Assembly: GCA_030040525.1 (NCBI GenBank) | Contig: JASHTN010000406.1 | Location: 1-16,003 of the forward strand | Source of the DNA: Gammaproteobacteria bacterium | Lineage (GTDB): Bacteria > Pseudomonadota > Gammaproteobacteria > Steroidobacterales > Steroidobacteraceae | Direction of reading: 5' to 3' | Length of the DNA stretch: 16,003 nucleotides | Shown here: positions 13,622-16,003 of the stretch, piece by piece | Position numbering within the stretch: the stretch's first letter is position 1 | How the letters are laid out: each line of letters begins with the position of its first letter | The notes under the pieces: model-generated | Seen by the model: only the letters and a program-made list of their open reading frames with translations | What the model was told of the DNA's origin: nothing | Databases searched by the model: none | Position numbers and translations under genes: made by a program

Positions 13622-14920
13622 TCAGCCGCAGACTACAAACGCCGCGCGCTGATCCACATCCGGGCTCTTCTGCGGCGTTTGTTCAGTCACGATCCCCTTG
13701 CCGATCGCGCGCCGCCGCACATAAATCGGAGGGCCACCGTTTGAGCGAAGGATGTAGTCACTCTCGTGACCGCCGTGGGCCCGCGGGGGACAGGTGAACT
13801 CGTTGGGATCAAGGCTCTGACAAAGCCAATGGAGCGCTGAGGCCGTTCTTCTTCCCGCGAGATCCAAATTGTAAGTGGGCGCGGCAGGCTGGCTCGCAAG
13901 CCCTAGAATGAGAAGCGTACGCACTTCGGGTTTGCGTAGCAGGGCAACGACATCCCGAGCAGCGCTGCGCCACGTGATGGTGTAGATATCCGAGGGCGCA
14001 TTCGGGCTCACCCCCGGCAGGCCCTCGAAGCCAAAGTTGTCGACGGGTTCATACGACCAGTTTTTCACGTCCCGATCACTTCGCATCACGAACTCAAGAC
14101 TCGGAATCTCCGTGCCCGCGGGTAGGGCGCAGCTCTCCATAAAACGGGCATAGTCGCGCAACGAAGCGATGCTCTTCACGCCTTCATCGGAAGTAGATGC
14201 GCCCGGGCGCAGACCGCACGAGTCCTCGAGGAACCGACTGTCCGAGTCCCCGGCCGCGACACACATGACCCGGTCTTTGGGCAGGGACACCACCGCGCCA
14301 CTACCGTCGGCCAACCGCACGAAGATGTAGTCGGCTGTCCTTCCGACAATCCCGTAGGTTTCGAGCGGCTCACGCCGGTCCTTGAGCGACACAGTAACCA
14401 TCGCCGTCGAGGTCTTGTCCCAGTGTGCAACGAGGCAGGCGTAGACCGCCGTTGCCGCGATGCCTAAGACGAGGGCGAGTCCCAATACCGCTGCGGGTGA
14501 AAAGGCGGTGATGGCTCGTGCGAAGAGCCGGGACCACGCCGACATGGTGGTCGTGGTTGCGGCTGTCGGCCCGTTGGACGCCCACGCGCGGGCGAGGGTG
14601 TAGAAGAGCAGTATGGCGATGACGACGAGGATCGCCGGTGGGCTCGCTTTCGCTCCGAAAAGGAGAAGATCATCGACATTGCTCCAGACGACCATGTTGA
14701 AGTGCAGGAGCGCCGACAGCAGGATCGCGTAGAGAAGTCCAAGCCCTATGATGACCGCCGATCCGTAGGCAAGAATCGCCTTGAGGTTGTCTTTGAAGAA
14801 CTGAGTGGAATTTATCCGCCAGACGCTGCCCGCTCGGAGAGCCACTCGGCGGATTCCTGCCCGTCGCTGCAGGGTCGCATTGGTCGCTCCGACCAGGGAG
14901 GTCAATGTGTTACTGAGCAT
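13622..14920 (-). CDS. Three-span membrane protein with degenerate OmpA-like C-terminal domain, unknown function
   Basis: 432 residues from ATG 14920, which overlaps the stop of the upstream gene by 11 nt; GAGAGGGG lies upstream. The longer reading to 15031 would add 37 Arg/Pro-rich residues inside that gene. There are three hydrophobic segments at about 48-72, 95-114 and 141-166, then about 265 soluble residues presumably in the periplasm. Near residues 335-367, LLILGLASQPAAPTYNLDLAGRRTASALHWL matches the shape of the OmpA/MotB peptidoglycan-binding core (hydrophobic strand, xGxAS, YNxxLxxRRAxxVxxxL), although the usual GHTD is missing. Five or more Cys in the soluble part could form disulfides. 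It may anchor a complex to the cell wall. I do not recognise the family. Confidence 0.7.
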   Translation of the reverse strand: MLSNTLTSLVGATNATLQRRAGIRRVALRAGSVWRINSTQFFKDNLKAILAYGSAVIIGLGLLYAILLSALLHFNMVVWSNVDDLLLFGAKASPPAILVVIAILLFYTLARAWASNGPTAATTTTMSAWSRLFARAITAFSPAAVLGLALVLGIAATAVYACLVAHWDKTSTAMVTVSLKDRREPLETYGIVGRTADYIFVRLADGSGAVVSLPKDRVMCVAAGDSDSRFLEDSCGLRPGASTSDEGVKSIASLRDYARFMESCALPAGTEIPSLEFVMRSDRDVKNWSYEPVDNFGFEGLPGVSPNAPSDIYTITWRSAARDVVALLRKPEVRTLLILGLASQPAAPTYNLDLAGRRTASALHWLCQSLDPNEFTCPPRAHGGHESDYILRSNGGPPIYVRRRAIGKGIVTEQTPQKSPDVDQRAAFVVCG

Positions 14921-15698
14921 CGGGCGGCCCCTCTCCGGTCGCGAGCCTCGTCGCAGAGCGCGCCAGCCAGGTCTTGCAGTATTCCTCGACCGATGAGGTA
15001 CAGGTGCGTACGCGGGCGATGTTGCTCTCAAGTGCGAGAGCGCTCTGAAGGAGATCCGTCCGGGCGCCCGGTTGGATCAGAAGCGGCTCGAGACTGATCT
15101 CTCGATCGAGAGGTTCCACGATCCGGTAGAGGTCCTGTTGCTCCCCGGCCAGGGGCTCGAGCCGCCGCACCATCGCCTCGAGTGTGGCCTGAACGCCGGC
15201 GCAAAAGGCATCGAACCGTGCGGCCTCGCTCGCGGAGACGAGGGGCGTCGAAGGGTTCTCCTCGTCGACCTCGTCGATGTTTTGGAATAGGCGCTCGTCG
15301 AAGGCGGCCTTTGGGTAACCCTTGGAGGTCCAGAGGTCGAACTCTGACAGCGCCTCCGCGCAGGCCCTTTCCAGCTGGTCCACGCGGGGCGCGATTGCCC
15401 GCTCGTAGAGAAGTCGAAATGTCGTCATGCCTTCGAGCACGAGAGTCGAGGTGGATTCGTCACGGGCCTCCCTGACTGGCTCCTCTGTCGAACGGGGGCT
15501 CCGAAGCAGCTGCGATAACGCGTCAGCCAGTCGGCCGGCGATGGCTGAAAGGGAAAGCGTGTCCTGCCTGCTGGCAGGGAGCCACCAGCTTAAGATTCGG
15601 GGCATCACCTTCTCGGCGCCGAGAGTTCGACGAGCCCCTTCGAGCAGTTGCCGCAGCGCCACGAAGGCGGCCGCGCTGTCGCCTAAAGGGGTACTCAC
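14910..15698 (-). CDS. Conserved-looking hypothetical protein (262 aa)
   Basis: 262 residues from GTG 15698. It is predicted soluble and largely helical, rich in Ala, Leu, Glu and Arg, with no signal peptide or membrane segment. Recognisable points are few: an acidic centre (FQNIDEVDEENPST around 137-150) and a Trp-rich ILSWWLP near 35-41. I do not recognise a domain. The GTG start overlaps the stop of a 22-codon ORF by 4 nt, and its own stop lies 11 nt inside the downstream membrane-protein gene, so it is the middle member of a coupled operon. Confidence 0.7.
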   Translation of the reverse strand: MSTPLGDSAAAFVALRQLLEGARRTLGAEKVMPRILSWWLPASRQDTLSLSAIAGRLADALSQLLRSPRSTEEPVREARDESTSTLVLEGMTTFRLLYERAIAPRVDQLERACAEALSEFDLWTSKGYPKAAFDERLFQNIDEVDEENPSTPLVSASEAARFDAFCAGVQATLEAMVRRLEPLAGEQQDLYRIVEPLDREISLEPLLIQPGARTDLLQSALALESNIARVRTCTSSVEEYCKTWLARSATRLATGEGPPDAQ

Positions 15699-15763
15699 GG
15701 CAGGATCCTGCGCGTCGGCGTTTCCTTGAGCGTTTCGTTAATCCCCCGATCCGTGATCATCAT
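15695..15763 (-). CDS. 22-codon ORF coupled to both neighbours
   Basis: ATG 15763 overlaps the preceding gene's stop as ATGA, and the TGA at 15697-15695 overlaps the next gene's GTG as GTGA. It encodes MMITDRGINE followed by TLKETPTRRILP. Exact 4-nt overlaps at both ends suggest that translating ribosomes cross it. It could be a real micro-protein or a translational relay that couples the 262-residue protein to the gene upstream. It is too short for any homology judgement. Confidence 0.45.
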   Translation of the reverse strand: MMITDRGINETLKETPTRRILP

Positions 15764-16003
15764 AAGAGTCCCCGCTGAGTCAGCTGTTGGCTAACGACCC
15801 CGATCGCTTTGTCGATGGCGGCGCCACGTACCTTGGCGAGGCCGATCTTGGCGGCCCACTGAAAGAACCAGTTGAGATGGACGGAATTGCGCAGCACGTG
15901 ATCCGTAATCGTGCCAAGACGCGCGCTCGCGGGGTCCCGGAGGGACTCGGGATCGAAGGCCCTCGTCGGCCAGTCGGGTAGCCTCTCCTCCTCGGTCAGG
16001 TCT
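15760..16003 (-). CDS. C-terminal part of an unknown protein (5' end outside the window)
   Basis: Eighty in-frame codons without a stop run from the window edge to TGA 15762-15760. They start DLTEEERLPDWPTRAFDPES and end in QLTQRGLL. The middle contains an aromatic helix, NSVHLNWFFQWAAKIG, followed by a basic segment AKVRGAAIDKA. G/C-rich third positions and 4-nt coupling to the next ORF support real coding. I do not recognise the family; the full gene is needed to tell. It is the first visible member of the right-hand operon. Confidence 0.65.
   Translation of the reverse strand, partial: DLTEEERLPDWPTRAFDPESLRDPASARLGTITDHVLRNSVHLNWFFQWAAKIGLAKVRGAAIDKAIGVVSQQLTQRGLL

Overview
The window looks like chromosomal DNA of a high-GC proteobacterium. 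The order L25 tail, pth, ychF at the left end is the usual rplY-pth-ychF cluster of gamma- and betaproteobacteria. I lean towards a gammaproteobacterium, but the sequence does not fix the genus. Codon third positions are strongly G/C in the housekeeping part and visibly less so in the 9.6-13.5 kb segment.

Left, core-like part (1-9505): end of a probable rplY, then pth, ychF and a HAD-family hydrolase on the + strand. Facing them on the - strand are an MFS transporter and a persulfide-dioxygenase/rhodanese fusion that abuts it. Next on the - strand come a secreted lipoprotein with four ~84-residue modules and a glycine-rich C-terminus, a VOC/PhnB-like protein, a 70-residue one-span membrane protein, and a Tat-signal NAD-dependent epimerase-like protein.

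Middle (9506-13499): a tRNA-Met(CAT) gene is the insertion site of a ~3.9-kb integrative element. The 3' end of the tRNA is repeated at 13458-13496 (38 of 39 bases identical, last 30 exact). Between the repeats lie a tyrosine integrase inactivated by a 7-bp tandem duplication, a type IV abiEi-abiEii toxin-antitoxin operon (4-nt GTGA overlap), a PUA/EVE-like protein that looks like an HNH restriction endonuclease without its HNH domain, and a short remnant resembling the C-terminus of a DUF1624 membrane acetyltransferase. The integrase and abiE promoters are divergent, with their -35 boxes 4 bp apart, and carry palindromes that look like operators. The element appears to be a small defence island that can no longer excise with its own integrase.

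Right (13622-16003): an unrecognised - strand operon of tightly overlapping genes: the end of an unknown protein, a 22-codon ORF overlapping both neighbours by 4 nt, an unknown 262-residue protein, and a three-span membrane protein with a degenerate OmpA-like C-terminal segment. I could not assign this operon to a known system, and it is the best candidate here for something undescribed.
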